This document shows positions 32,641-44,188 of a DNA stretch of 64,000 bases, one piece after another. Below the pieces are notes generated by a model. It had not been told where the DNA came from. It ran no database searches and worked only from the letters and a program-made list of their open reading frames with translations. The stretch is from Ceratothoa steindachneri (taxonomy: Eukaryota; Arthropoda; Malacostraca; Isopoda; Cymothoidae): the NCBI GenBank assembly GCA_963969495.1, contig OZ018318.1:101547141-101611140 (forward strand), in the 5' to 3' direction. The first letter of the stretch is position 1; each line of letters begins with the position of its first letter. A program made the position numbers and the translations under genes.

Positions 32641-33084
32641 TTTATTTAACACCTTTAACACTTCCGCTATACCAGGGCATGGGGTTTGCTTCGTTTCGAG
32701 GCAAGCGAACAAAAAAAAAATGGAACAGGTAGAATAGGAAAAATAAGATGAAACAAAAGTAGAAGAAGGACAAAAACGAAGGAGACGGAGAAGAATTGCG
32801 CAACAGCTCTCGTGGGTGAAAGCAAATAATGTTATAGTGGAATGTTTTCTTAACATAATCGAATCGGGAGAAGTGGCGAGATGTACTTCTTGTTCGACCC
32901 GAGGCAAGTCGATAAATCACCAAATTGCCAGTGCGCGTCTTTGAAATGACAGCGGAGAGGCTTCCTTGACAGAGCCATAAGTAGAGTCCAGAGACGGACT
33001 TGCCTCGAGCTTTACTTTCGCATTAATGGCCGGTTACGTCGGGGGAGGGGGAGGGGGAGGGGGCAGATAGGGGATATATCAGCA
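32641..33084. other. No recognised gene
   Basis: Unique-looking DNA. A 244-codon minus ORF runs from here into the 42-bp array, but its non-repeat part has no known motif. A G-rich run, GGGGGAGGGGGAGGGGGAGG, lies at about 33041. Confidence 0.4.
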
Positions 33085-33650
33085 ATGGGGGTAACTTTAG
33101 TCTTTTATTTTTTATATTCTTCTTCTCATTCCTTCATAAACTTCATCCTTTATTTTCTTCTCTATTCCTTTCGTTTCTTTTCCTCTATATTTGTCTCTTC
33201 CATATTTTCTTCATTCATTTATTTTCTATATTCTTCTTCGTTCATGTTCTATACTCTTCTTCGTTTATTTTCTTCTATATTCGTCTTCGTTTATTTTCTT
33301 CTTTATTTGTCTCTATATTCATCTTCGTTTATTTTCTTCTATTTTGTCTTCTTCCATATTCTTCTTTGTTTATTTATTTATATATTCTTCATTTATTTTT
33401 TTTTCATTACGACCTCAGGCATCTAAATATTGGTTGTAAGGGTTGTTTTGATTTTTTTTATCTTATATTCTTCTACTTCAACATTCTTCATCGTTTAATT
33501 TTTATATGCATTTTTATATTTTTATTCGTTTATTTATTATATATTCATCTTCTTTCATATTTTTTTCGTTTATTGTCTTCTATATTTATCTTCTTTCATA
33601 TTCTTATTCGTTAATTTTTGTATACTCTTCTTCCCACATCCTTTTTTCTA
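33085..33650. repeat. Pyrimidine-rich degenerate repeat (TTC/TTT/TATT)
   Basis: Loose repeats of TTCTTC, TATATTCTTC and GTTTATTTTC for about 560 bases. Hydrophobic ORFs (F, S, Y) over it are composition artefacts. Confidence 0.8.
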
Positions 33651-33720
33651 TAAAATCCTTCTCATCCTGGTTCTTCTTATAAAATAGAATAAAAAGGCTT
33701 TTTTTTTGCATAATTAACAA

Positions 33721-33793
33721 GCCCGGATAGCTCAGTCGGTAGAGCGTTAGGCTTTTAACCTAACGGTCTAGGGTTCAAGTCCCTATTCGGGCG
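33721..33793 (+). tRNA. tRNA-Lys (anticodon UUU)
   Basis: A complete 73-nt cloverleaf. Acceptor GCCCGGA pairs with TTCGGGC (one G-U). D stem is GCTC/GAGC. Anticodon stem TTAGG/CCTAA encloses loop CTTTTAA with anticodon TTT. T stem TAGGG/CCCTA encloses TTCAAGT. Discriminator base is G. The internal promoter boxes are intact (A box TAGCTCAGTCGG, B box GGTTCAAGTCC). No intron and no encoded CCA. It delivers lysine at AAA/AAG codons. It is not part of an obvious SINE, and it is the only convincing functional cellular gene in the window. Confidence 0.97.
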
Positions 33794-33795
33794 GT

Positions 33796-33804
33796 ATTTT
33801 TTTT
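33796..33804 (+). terminator. RNA polymerase III T-run terminator
   Basis: A run of T two to three bases after the tRNA 3' end, the usual Pol III stop signal. Confidence 0.85.
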
Positions 33805-34654
33805 TAACAATTCAATTATACTAAAGTCCATTTCATATTATTCTCTTTTACACCCAAATGAAATTGGCCACAATTTTTTTTTTTCTAACTACGAACTCTT
33901 CGCCTTTTTCATCGGCTATATATCAATTAATTACATTTTCCTCTGGTGATTTATAATTATATAAATCAGTGTTGGAGATAGATTCACTTATTTTTCCTCT
34001 CCTATCCTGAGGGTGTTTAACGTCCTCTTTCTCTGGTGTTCGGGTCTAAGATGCATATGGAAGGGAGGGAAATTAAAAATAAATCATCTTCGCGAAATAC
34101 TATAGTAAAATAAAGTTAGACAAATTTGTTAAGTTAGGTTAATTAAGATGGGCTTTAATAAAGTTATGTAGGTGGTTTGGCTGGGTGAGGTGAGGTTAAG
34201 GTTGATTTATGGGCTCCATTTATAGCTAGTCCCCTAGAACCCCCAAACTAAGGAGGCCATTTTGAGTTTCTCCGGAGGGGGAACAGAAAACTGTTAATGG
34301 CGTTGCTTTATTATTAGTAGACGATGAATTAAGTGTATTTATCACGCAACAATAATGGAATGTGAGATTTGGCTCCACGTAATTCTTATCGGGATTTGCG
34401 AGCGGGGGAATTTGTGTATGCACTGATTAATTATTACCAGTGGGGAAAATATCGCTCTTTAACACAGCACAGGGGTTAGTTAGCGCGGTAATTGCGTCCC
34501 GGGACTCGATGTCGTCTGGGAGGAGAATGAGGAAGACGAGAAGAGTAGAATATCCAAGCAAAGCAGGAGGAGGAGGCGAAGGCGGAGAAGAGGAGGCGGA
34601 GGCGGCGCGAAGAACTATGTACACTACTGACGGATTTATTATGAATTTCTGAAA
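33805..34654. other. No recognised gene
   Basis: The ORF at 34440-34652 is a GGAGGC-type low-complexity frame. Nothing else is seen. Confidence 0.35.
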
Positions 34655-34755
34655 AAATTGAATTTTTTCTACAAAAATGTTAATAAAACTAATTTTATTG
34701 ATTGCAAAGAAATTTATTTGGACCCATTGGCACAGTGTTAAGTCTTCTACATTCA

Positions 34756-35984
34756 TTAGTAAACAGTTTGGCCATCCTTAGCATCCATCAGCGCTCTAAC
34801 ACGTCTTGGCAATTGTATTGATTTATGTTTTGGACATTTCTTGGATTTGATTAGATCTGAAGCAAACTTCAATGAGACGGCAAATGAGTTGCTGTTTGGT
34901 CGCAATGGGCTCTGTGGGTATTTCATCTTTCAACACACACACCATAAACTCTCAATCAGATTCATGTCCGGGAAATTTCTGGGTCAGTGAAGCAGCTGAA
35001 CTCCATTTTGTGCACACCATGCCTTCACTGATTTTGCTGTATGACATGTGGCCGAGTCTTGTTGATTATCCAAGGTCTGTCGCCATACCATTCCCCCTAT
35101 TTGAGGCAGTAAACGACCTTTAAGAACTTCTATATACTTTTCTTGGTTCATAGTTTTCTTAACAATGTGCAAACGACTTGTTCCATTCACCGAAATGGTT
35201 CCCAACACCATGATTTTCGTTGGAAATTTTACTGTTTTTCTCTGACATTCAGCCATAAATTCTTCTCCAGGCCGCCTTCTTACACTCTGCACGCAGTCAT
35301 CTAGCACTGCAATGGTTGATTAGTCAGAGAAATCTATCTGCAATAGTAGAAAATACAACATAATTAGTTGAACAGACATAGAAGTATTGGAAAAGCCATT
35401 GAAATAATGAATCATCAAATAAACTTTATGGTTTGAAAAGTTTGGAGCCATTACAAAAATGTGACACAGTTAAAGTTAGTAGGCATTAATGCTTTTTGAT
35501 GAATTACAGGTAACTGGTTAGCTAGATGTGTGATTCTTACCTTTATCCATTGTTCTAAAGTTCACTCAATGTGATTCTTTGCCCAGGAATAGCGTGCCTT
35601 AATCATTGTTTCCGTGAGTCGAGGCTTCTTTCTTGAGCGATATGATTTCAATCTAGCTTCCAAAAGCCTGTCATTCACTATTCTTTGAGCAAGGCTAACA
35701 CCCTCCGCTACCAGCTTAATAGAAACTGCAAGATGTTCTTGTGTTTTTAGGAGCCTGTTGTATTAATTTTTTATTTGTTCTTGGAGTTGTTTTTCGTTTT
35801 CGACAAACATTTTCAAACCCTTTTGTTAAATCTTGACTGTTATAATTTTTTTCTTAATATCATTGATGGTTTGAGTTAAAAAACTTAGTTTCTTTTGCTA
35901 TTTCTTTCTGTTTTAATTTAGTTTCTTTCAGTAAAATGTTTATTTGTCCAATTTTTCGAGGACTCAAATCATTCTGTTTATCCA
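34756..35984 (-). pseudogene. Tc1 family transposase, two exons, broken
   Basis: Minus strand from ATG at 35984 (MDKQNDLSPRKIGQINILL). The N-terminal HTH part is frameshifted near 35870. The middle reads RKKPRLTETMIKARYSWAKN and, after a TGA, TLEQWIK. A 203-bp intron (35338-35540) follows, and the frame resumes IDFSD, then a stop where the Glu of DES would be, then TIAVLDDCVQ. The open part 35307-34984 reaches QQDSATCHTAKSVKAW (second Asp), then, past a TGA, FPDMNLIESLW (Glu). The frame ends QLPRRVRALMDA...QTVY-stop at 34756. At least four lesions inactivate it. Confidence 0.85.
35338..35540 (-). other. Candidate spliceosomal intron in the Tc1 transposase
   Basis: Minus strand: exon ends GGATAAAG, then GTAAGAATC; intron end TTCTACTATTGCAG, then ATAGATTTCTC. 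Removing the 203 bases joins WIK directly to IDFSD in frame, which is the normal Tc1 order (W-x-x-V-x-F-S-D-E-S). The interior has no coding similarity. Confidence 0.75.
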
Positions 35985-36350
35985 TTTTGGTTTAATTCAT
36001 ATATAGCTAAAGAACTCTCTGAAACACACAAAATGAAACTATTAAAATAACTAATAAACTATTTAAAAACACAAAAACACTATTGTTAACAATCACAGGT
36101 TAATATAATAACAGAAAACATCCTATTTGCACTCTAAAGCCAAGATACCAACTGACTCACACAACTGGCTGTCACCATTGAAATGGTACAATGCAGTGTT
36201 GTTCCTTCAATGTTACCAATTATACTTACAAATTAACCTAAAGCTCTTGAAAATAAAAGTTAAATAGTTTCTCGGTGTTGGTATATAAAATTAATCCATT
36301 TGCAATCAATTAAATTGGTTTCACTGGCTTTTTTTTGGAAAAAAAGTCAA

Positions 36351-36829
36351 ATTTTGGAAAAATCCATAATAATTCCGCCAGTACTGTAGAAGCGAGATGG
36401 GAAAGAAAGGACGTCGTGTTGTCTGTCTGTTTCCTTCTCTCTCCCTTTCTATCTATCTCCCGCTACCTCTCTCTCTATCTCCCCCCCTCTCTCTCTATCT
36501 CCCTCTCTCTTTTATCTAACTATCTATCTATTTATATATATCTATGTTTAAACAGTTCAATCAAAGAAGGAAAACCTTCTTAACTATGGCGATAAATGTG
36601 TTTCTAAATTATGAAATCTGTAAAACTATTTTATTATGTATATCAGTTTTATTATAAATCTAAAATTGCATAATCATTTTCATTACTATGTAATTCATTT
36701 TACGGAATAAAAATATGTCTGTCTATCTATCTATCTACCTCTCCCTCTCCCTGGTTACTCTCTCTCAACAACCACCTTGCCGTCGATGAAAGAGCATGCG
36801 CAATCTGCCTGAGTTCAGCTAGCTAAACT
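36351..36829. repeat. Low-complexity CT/CTAT stretches
   Basis: CT- and ATCT-rich runs at about 36430-36545 and 36717-36760 within otherwise unassigned DNA. Confidence 0.6.
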
Positions 36830-37671
36830 GGGGGGCTTTTAGTCCAGCAGGGTCACCCATGCCAGCAAGGTAGCTTTAGTAGGATCCAGACAAAGAGTTG
36901 TCAAACTTCTCTACTACTTACTTCCTTGATGCATCTCCTAGTATCATTTCCCTACTAGCTTTATCTATTCTGTTAGCATTAAGTTTCACCACTGCTCTTC
37001 GACTGTCTTATAATAAAAAAAGAATCATCTCTATTATACATGAGTTGTTTAGTTATAAGGACCTCACCAGCTCCCTTATGCCGTGTAATAAGAGAGGCTT
37101 TGGAACCTCTATAAATAACGCCTTGGAGCACTCATAGGTTGCAAGAAACTGAGATTGAAGGGATCTCAGGTGTTTGGGGTACGATTAATGGAAAAATGCT
37201 ATGTACCCCTTAGAAACTTTCTCCTAACGTGTAATGGCCTGACCAGCACCTTGTGACCGTTACTTGGTGAACAAAAGGCCAACTGCTCTTTGGTGAGAGA
37301 GCTTTTGTGCCTTGCTGGTTGTCAGATCAGCAAAAGATCTCGGATTAAATCGTGGGCACTTATATTTACTATTTGCTTTAAGTCTGGCTGTTTTGGGTTG
37401 ATTAGTAGTGATTAGTAGGAAGACAGTTACACCTCAAGCACCCCTGTCGAAAAATCCGAGAGACAGATTACCTGGGGCTCTTGTGCTCCTCAGTTGGGAG
37501 CTACGGCACGATTGGGGACGTCCGGTCCAGGGGAGACCTTAAAGTTAGTGCGCTTAGTCAAAAGGGTTTCTGTTGGCCGAACGACCGAAAACCTCCTGAA
37601 AATAGGCGGGTGTGGCTTGCGCGAGAAAAAAAACCCTCTTATGCATATGGTCGGACGTTAAAGTAATTAAA

Positions 37672-38755
37672 ATGGCGAAGAAGAATAGACCTCAGTTTCG
37701 TAAACTAACCTATGGAAAATGCAAAGAGTACAGATGGAGCGAAAACTTTGGTGGCAGGAGTTGCAAGGAGCTCACAGACGCAGTTAGTGTCTGTGACTTC
37801 TGCGTACTCGAGGCACGTCTGGCCGAGCGCATTACCTAGTTGAGAGAGGAGAATTCCCTCCTCAAAAGGAAGGGCCACCTCTTGAGATCGGAGAAGTATA
37901 AGTGCTTAAAAGACTCCGAAGGGAAGAAGACACCCAACGTCTCAGAGCAGGAGTCTTCTGCTGCAGGACTGCTGGCTCAACGAGCCAAAAAGAAGAAAAA
38001 AAAGAAAAGGAAAGGGAAGAAGAAAGAAGATAACGTAAAAAGAGAAAGTAGAAACAGAAGTAGAGAACGTAGAAACAGAAGAACAGAAGACAATAAAAGA
38101 TAAGAAAAAGAAGAACAAGAAGAAGAAAAAGAAGACAAATATAGAGAAGAAAAAGGAAACTGACAAGTCGCTCCCGAAAGGGAAAACTCTGTCTCGTACA
38201 GTTAAATGTGCGAGGGTGATCCTTATTGGTTATTCTCAAGCATGGGACCTGCAACCCCTGCTAGCGGCCCGCCTTTGCACCAGTGTGAAGGTACGAGTAA
38301 GCTGCCTGCCTGGATGGGGAAACGCCCAAGTTAGAATAGAGGCGGAGAAATCTGAGATTTCTGAGAGCTCGGTCGTCTCCCTGATGGTAAGTGGCAACGA
38401 CCTCTACCTCAGAGGAGGTAGGGTAAGCCGAAAGACACCTAAGATTCTTCAGACGGTGATGGCAGCTGTAGACAACTGTGGGTTGAAAACCTGCATACGT
38501 GTCCTGGTCGGGATGCTCCCGAGGAGAGGTCCAACCCGGACCGCTCACTCGAGGAACGTCTCTTTGAACCGACACCTGGCAGATCTGTGCACGGCGGAGG
38601 GGGTCTTTTTTGTGGACCCTTACTGCTCCTTTTATGGTAGGAACGATCTCTAACAAAGGGGTGGGGTGCACCTTTCTTTTAAAGGAAAGGCTGTACTATC
38701 TAACATAATACACTCTGTCTTGGAGAGGACTCAAAGGAGTGTCGGCCCAGGGTGA
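37672..38755 (+). pseudogene. CR1-like ORF1: zinc-finger, Lys/Glu-rich linker, SGNH hydrolase-like domain
   Basis: The N-terminus (AKKNRPQFRKLTYGKCKEYR) has a Cys pattern C-x-EYRWSENFGGRSC...C-x2-C typical of the small zinc domain of CR1 ORF1. LEARLAERIT, then a TAG, begins a short coil. A long K/E/R-rich linker follows (about 37990-38160) with a frameshift after 38103. The last part, 38216-38755, is SGNH/esterase-like: ILIGYSQAWDL (normally IGDS-Q), MVSGNDLYL (GND block) and QRGGVHLSFKG (normally D-x-HLS). The catalytic Ser is retained in the first block but the usual Asp and final D are changed, and a TAA at 38651 interrupts it. Such ORF1 proteins bind the LINE RNA; the esterase role is unclear. 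Confidence 0.78.
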
Positions 38756-38918
38756 AGCCGACCGTGCACCAATACGCCCGTGTCACTCTAGGACCGACAT
38801 TCTCGGGGGTCGTTAGAAAGGGTGCCACCACGCCACCAACTAGGAGTAGAGAGGCAAATATGACGGGAAACGGAAGAGCGTACGGAGTCCTACATTTGGA
38901 GACTCCCTAAAAGTTCTT

Positions 38919-41174
38919 TTGCTTAATACGAGGTCAATAACAGAGTCGTGGTTAAAAACCTCATACCGAGATTTTGAGGGTGAATTTACGATTCTCGGTT
39001 ACCAACTCTTCCTAAAAGACAGGCTAGACAGAGAGGGTGGCGGTGCTATGTTGTATGTTAGGGATACATTCAAAACGACGAACTGCAACATTATATCTGA
39101 TCACTAGCTACTAGGTGTAGACTTAGAGGTAGGTCCTGCCAGATACAGGACCCTGCTGCTTTATAGACCCCCTGCCCAACTTGTTGAGAAGGACAGGGAT
39201 CTTTACCGGCAGCTGGGTGAACTTGTCAGAGAACCCTGTGGCGAGAACTCACTGCTCCTGGAGTCGCGAACAACGAGTTCCTGACTCAATGGGTAAGACA
39301 GCCGACGAGAGGCAATAATATTCTCGACTTGGTTTTCACCTCTAAGGATGCCATCGTTGAGGGGCTCTCTGTAGGCGAGGAGCTCGGTAGCAGTGACAAC
39401 TGACTAGTTAGATTTGTAGTCAAGGTCCCCAAGGTAGATTCTGCGACTCGTAAATTGAGGAACCTTGATTTGAGAAGAGCAGACTTTGCAGGTCTTCCTG
39501 CTGGATTGGCTGATATGAGGCTAAAAGGGTGTGAGAATGTTGACGATTTGTGGAATAGTTTCAGAACTACTTTCATGAGTCTTCAATCACGATTTATCCG
39601 TGTGAAAAGCTTGCGCAGTCTTCTGTTCAACCAAGGTAGTTTAGTCGAGAAACTAGTCAACTACTGAGGGAGAAGAGAACTATGTACCGGCAGGCAAAGA
39701 TTTCTGTTGACTTTGACGAGTCCCGTAGGCTAGTAAGGAGAGTAAAGTCCACTATAAGGGCGGCGAAACGTGCCGAGGATCTCCGAGTGGCGAGACCGTG
39801 TAAACAGAATCCCAAGGGGTTCTTCGGTTATGTAAACAGCGTAAACCAATCCGCCACGAACCTCCTGAACGGCTACTTCTCTTCAGTGTTCACTGAAGAG
39901 TGTGGTCCTATCCTCCAGCCCATGTACTCTTACTTTAGAGTCAAATTTGCTATTGAGGAGTTCCCAGCACGGATTTCAAGGGCAACGATCATGCCTGATG
40001 AATCTTGTAGGATTCTTCCACTTCGTTTTCAGTGAGCCCGATAGGGATAAGGCGGTGGATGTTATCTACTTAGACTTTCAGAAAGCCTTTGATAAGTACC
40101 ACACCTCTGTCTTCTCTTGAAAGTGCGTGCACTGGCATAGACGGAAACGTAGCAGGTTGGATAGAGAACTAGCTAAGCGGCAGACCGCGACGGGTGGTGT
40201 TGAATGGGCAGGCTTCTGAGTGGGTGCCCGTTACTAGTGGTGTTTCTCAAGGTTCTGTCCTGGGACCACTACTGTTCATCATCTATGTTGACGACATGGA
40301 TGGCGACATGGTTGCCAAGATTTCTAAATTTGCCGATGATACCAAGCTTGGTATGAACGTTGCAAAGGATGGAAATACTGCCCGCTTGCAGGAATATCTT
40401 CGGAAGATTGGGGAGTGGTCCGACTTGTGGCAAATGCCTTTTAACGTGGACAAATGCAAAGTGATGCATATCGGCCACCGAAACCCCTAATCTCAGTATA
40501 TCTTTAAGGGCACTGCTATTAAATCCACCGACACTGAGAAGAACTTGAATTTAACAATCACTAGTGACCTCAAGTTCTCGAAACAGTGCATTGAGACGGA
40601 GAAAAAAAAACAAAGGATGCTAGGCTACATAAAGCGCCAGTTTGGATATTGGAACAAGGAGATTGTGCTGTGTTTGTACAACTCACTTGTCCGACTGCAC
40701 CTGGACTATGCTGTACAATTTTGGAGTCCTTCATTTCGAAAGGACATCACGAGATTGGAACGCGTGCAAGCCATGCCAACCAAACTGATTCCCTCTATCA
40801 GACACAAGAGTTATGAAGATAGGTTACGGGCATTAGATTTGTTCTCGTTGGAGACCCGGAGACTGCGTGGGCAGCTTATCGAAGTGTTTAAAATGCTTCG
40901 AGGCTTCAACAATGTTGACTACAGGGATATTTTCAGCCTTAATGAGAGCAGAACAAGAAATCACGGCTTTAACCTTGAACTGAAGCGTTACCACCGTGAT
41001 CTGTGCGGGAAATATTTCACATACAGCATATGTGGTACATGGAACGCACTTCCAATTGAAGTTGTTAACAGCAATTCTGTTGAGCAGTTCAAGTCGCGTC
41101 TAGACAAAAGTCTTGAAAAATCGCCGTTTGGGCACCTAGCCGTTGTACGAGTGATCTTCGAGGAAGTCAATTGA
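38919..41174 (+). pseudogene. CR1-like ORF2: AP endonuclease and reverse transcriptase, broken
   Basis: 38919-39107 gives the endonuclease block ITESWLKTSYRD, GYQLFLKDRLDREGGGAMLY. The remaining endonuclease is split by stops (39290-39420, NNILDLVFTSKDA region). RT begins near 39960 (SQHGFQGQRSCLMNLV), then DVIYLDFQKAFDK (40050), VTSGVSQGSVLGPLLFIIYV (40215) and the catalytic KFADDTKLG (40327). 40545-41174 is an uninterrupted C-terminal part (RMLGYIKRQFG, LYNSLVRLHLDYAVQFWSP, LERVQAMPTKLI, HKSYEDRLRALDLFSLETRR). Sequence upstream of the RT start is shortened, and frames change near 39870, 40100 and 40490. The intact YADD-type box and long open tail suggest moderate age. Confidence 0.88.
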
Positions 41175-41200
41175 AACTTTTGAGGATTGCGCCTGCTCAA

Positions 41201-41790
41201 CTGTTACGCCAAAGGTAGCCTGTTTGAATGGATCGTAAGGTCTACTAGGGTACTTCTTTTCCTTGTAGCTCTCCGCCTCTCTACCCATCTCTATCTCTCT
41301 CTATCCTTGCTTCCCTTTTTCTCTCTCTCAGCCTTTTTACGCCCACCGTCATTTTTAATACTTTTTAGAGAGGGGGAGGCGTGTAGATGGTTACGCCTAG
41401 TACCTGGAGGAGCAATAGTCCTTCTCGGTCCTAGTGCTCCAGGCAGTCTTACACTAGAATGAGTCTACCTGGGCTTTATTCCTTCTAGACCTTTCCATTT
41501 TACCCGAGGGTTTTTTTCCTCCACATTCTTCCGACCAGTCTTCGTCTATTAATTTTGGGTCGAAGCTGGGAGAGGGGTGGTAGTGGGAGAGGGGGGCTGT
41601 TTCGCTCCCCTCCCTCTCGGTTCACGTTGGGGTAGTGGGCTTTAACATACCTGCATTCTCCCCCTCACCCCTCCTCCTTCTACTTCCCTCATCATTCCGT
41701 TCCTTATATATCCTTTTATGCACCCGCGAAAGGATGACAGGTGACATCTGGACGCTTCTATGCCTTCCTTGCCCCAACAACAGAATTGCA
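41201..41790. other. LINE 3' flank, CT-rich
   Basis: CTCTCT-rich runs and unassigned sequence; nothing coding. Confidence 0.4.
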
Positions 41791-41799
41791 TCATCTCGG

Positions 41800-41975
41800 A
41801 ATGGTAACATCCATCAAAATTTCAATTCACTCAATATTGGAATACCACTAGGAATAGCGACATCACTCAAAATTCTAACATTACTTAGAATGACAACATT
41901 ACTTAAAATTGCAACAATACTCGAATTTCAACATCACTTGGAGTAGCAGCATCAGTTGAAATTACAAAATAACTA
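41800..41975. repeat. About 20-bp degenerate tandem repeat
   Basis: AACATCACTCAAAATT and variants recur about every 20 bases, about 8 units. Confidence 0.65.
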
Positions 41976-43090
41976 CACACATCGAAACAACTCAAGCTGA
42001 TTCCACTTCATGAGTGATCGAACATTCGTTTTATTAAAGAAAAATACAGCCGAAGAAGTCGGAATACAACCAGGGTGGTGATAGCTGCGGGTCGTAGAGG
42101 GTCACTAACTGAGACTATACTTATGGGCAAAATGGGCGGTAGAGAACCCGGTAGTTAATAATGTTAAGATTGCATTAAATAACCCCCAAACTGGTCGAAC
42201 GACTAGCCTGTCCCAACCTGAAGTCGCCTTGCTCTTTAATCCCAATTATTATTATTGATGTTATTGTTTTTGTTTCGTCTCAATATTTCTTAAGTTAGTT
42301 AATTAAACTCCCGCTACTTTTCAATCGTGGATAAGATCCCCCAATAAGATAATGAAAGTCACATAAAGATCAGAATGACACTCGCTGGCAATCCCGTGGG
42401 CACCAGCAAGCATTCTGTTTTACTACAAACCAGGAACCAGGCACTCCCTTCGTGGCCCAAGGTGAAGCCACCCTTTCCACGTGAAGGGATGGTGGATATG
42501 GTAACCCCTTTGGCAAGTTTCGAAACGGAAGAGTGATGTGTTGTCTGCACGAGTGATGGGGGTGAAAGTGGTGAGATTTCGGGTGGCTTATGCGTGTGGT
42601 GTCGTACGTGGCAACAGCGAATGTCTCAGACTCGACGCCCCGCATATTTAGAAGTAGCTTTCGTAGAAAGCCGAATATTCCTTGTGTCCGCTCCCGTCGG
42701 GTATCGAACGTGGTACCAAGGTGTGGGGTTGACTTACTCTAAAATGTCCCTAATAATGTCAACAAAGAGCGACAAAATAAAATGTCATTTAAGTGTGGAC
42801 AAAAGACACAGCTATTGATTTCCCCCCACCCCAATAACCCTACAACCAAAAGATATAGAGCCAAGAATTTAAACTGAAGGCGGAAGCATAATTTTCACTT
42901 CACTACAGAAGTCCTCTTCGAAAAATTCCTCCGGAAGAATTTTTACTTATTAAATCGCACTTTAGCCATTTTCTAAAATGATTAAATCTCATTCGCTTGA
43001 GGAATCCCCATTTTAATGCATCTCCAATTTTGTGAGTCCCACCCCCGCCTGACATACTCGGAATAATAATGAAAATAGCAAAAACACTCC
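41976..43090. other. No recognised gene
   Basis: Unassigned, moderate GC. Short ORFs on both strands at 42359-42645 have no motif. Confidence 0.35.
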
Positions 43091-43093
43091 CCT

Positions 43094-43312
43094 TTACGCG
43101 AAAATTATTTCAAATTGCGCCAAATTGAATAAACTTCCCGATGAATAAAATTAGGACTCCTTTCGCGCCGCGCCGTCTTTGTCCAATTCGTGTTCGAAAC
43201 ACGAAATGCTGGGCAGATTTCGCGGGAAATTTTAGCGGGAATATTTTGAGCGCGCCAAAATCTTTTTTGGCGCGGTCCTCTTGGCTTGTCGGAACATAAT
43301 GGAGGCGGGAAG
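43094..43312. promoter_or_regulatory. Cluster of E2F-type binding sites
   Basis: Exact matches to the E2F consensus TTTSSCGC occur at 43161 (TTTCGCGC, plus), 43265 (TTTGGCGC, plus), and on the minus strand near 43119 (TTTGGCGC), 43222 (TTTCCCGC) and 43253 (TTTGGCGC). Near-matches lie at 43094 (ACGCGAAAA), 43231 (AGCGGGAA) and 43304 (GGCGGGAA). GCGCCAAAA and TTTTGGCGC at 43252-43273 form a hairpin. The stretch is GC-richer than its surroundings and holds no ORF. It could be a promoter of a cell-cycle gene whose exons are not recognisable here, or part of a TE. Confidence 0.5.
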
Positions 43313-43499
43313 TGTCCGTTCTTAAAAATAAACCCATCGTAGGCATCGTAGTAGAAAGTATATTAAAAAAAGGTTCTATGTGAAAGTGGTGAGATTTGGG
43401 AAGTGATAAATCATGGAGGTTAAATACTTTGAATAAAGAAAGAGAGATATTTTTTTAGTGGGAGAGGAGCGAAAACAAACGTTCTTCTTCACACTAATT

Positions 43500-44188
43500 A
43501 CATGGCAGGCATCCGGGCAGTTTGGCAAAGAAGAAAGAAGATCGGAGACGGTCGAGGGGAGCTTAAATTTGCGTGCCATTACGCTGCGACTGTTCCCATA
43601 GACCTACCGCTCCAATGCTGCGACGGCATCAAGTTGATTTCTGCAGTCTCCGAATTGGGCACATTCGCGGAACTCATTGCCATTTGACGGAGCGCTCGCC
43701 AGCGCCCTACTGTGAAGACTGCGTTGTCCCCCAGACTGTTCGGCACATTCTTGTTGAATGTCCCAGTCTGGGCGATCTTCGCGCACGTTACCACGAGACG
43801 AGCGGAGTTGCTACTGTTTGTCTCTTGTACTCCGGACGGTTTCGTGTATGTAGACTTGCTGACTATATGACTTTTTGGATGAGGTTGGCCTCCTCCGCTT
43901 TATTTGACTCTTTGTTGTAGGTCGCTGTTCCTGCGCGGCGAGGGGGCGGGCCTTCCCACGATGTCTGCACGCACTTCCTTCTTGATGCTTTTTTGCTTAT
44001 CTTTTTTATTTTTGTTGTTTTTTTAGCTTGCTTTTTAGTATTTGTTCCTGTTTTTATCTTTGTTATTTGCTTTTTACATGTTTTCACTTGTTTTTTAATC
44101 TAGCCTAGCATTTGACTGTAGCGTGATTATGGCGACTTGTGCCCTAGTAGGCAGTCGCCAGTTGTGCTCTTAAAATTAAAAAAAAGAA
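43500..44188 (+). pseudogene. LINE ORF2 C-terminus and 3' tail (Jockey/I-like)
   Basis: In the frame ending 43920: SLRIGHIRGTHCHLTERSPA, then PYCEDCVVPQTVRHILVEC, a C-x2-C-x8-H-x4-C zinc knuckle known from the C-terminus of I/Jockey-type ORF2, then LADYMTFWM. The RT itself is missing (5' truncation, the usual fate of LINE copies). A T-rich 3' untranslated part follows, ending GGCAGTCGCCAGTTGTG and an A-rich tail at about 44166-44188. Confidence 0.8.

Larger units (their letters stand above)
34655..36350 (-). mobile_element. Tc1-type transposon with intron-bearing transposase
   Basis: Imperfect inverted ends: left near 34668 AAAACTAATTTTATTGATTG and right (reverse complement, near 36325) AAACCAATTTAATTGATTGC. 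About 1.7 kb in total. It encloses a minus-strand transposase pseudogene (34756-35984). Exact edges and TA duplications were not pinned down. Confidence 0.7.
36830..41200 (+). mobile_element. CR1-like LINE, nearly full length but broken
   Basis: The element has a leader (about 36830-37671), ORF1 (37672-38755) and ORF2 (38919-41174) in the order and strand of a CR1-clade LINE. The 5' end is inferred from the start of GC-richer sequence and is uncertain. The 3' untranslated part runs into pyrimidine-rich DNA. Confidence 0.75.

Noticed and set aside
33085..33614. Hydrophobic ORFs resembling membrane proteins
   Set aside because: F/S/Y-rich translations of a pyrimidine-rich repeat in overlapping frames.
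37862..38254. Minus-strand ORF rich in F and L
   Set aside because: Antisense of the Lys/Glu-rich linker of the CR1 ORF1.
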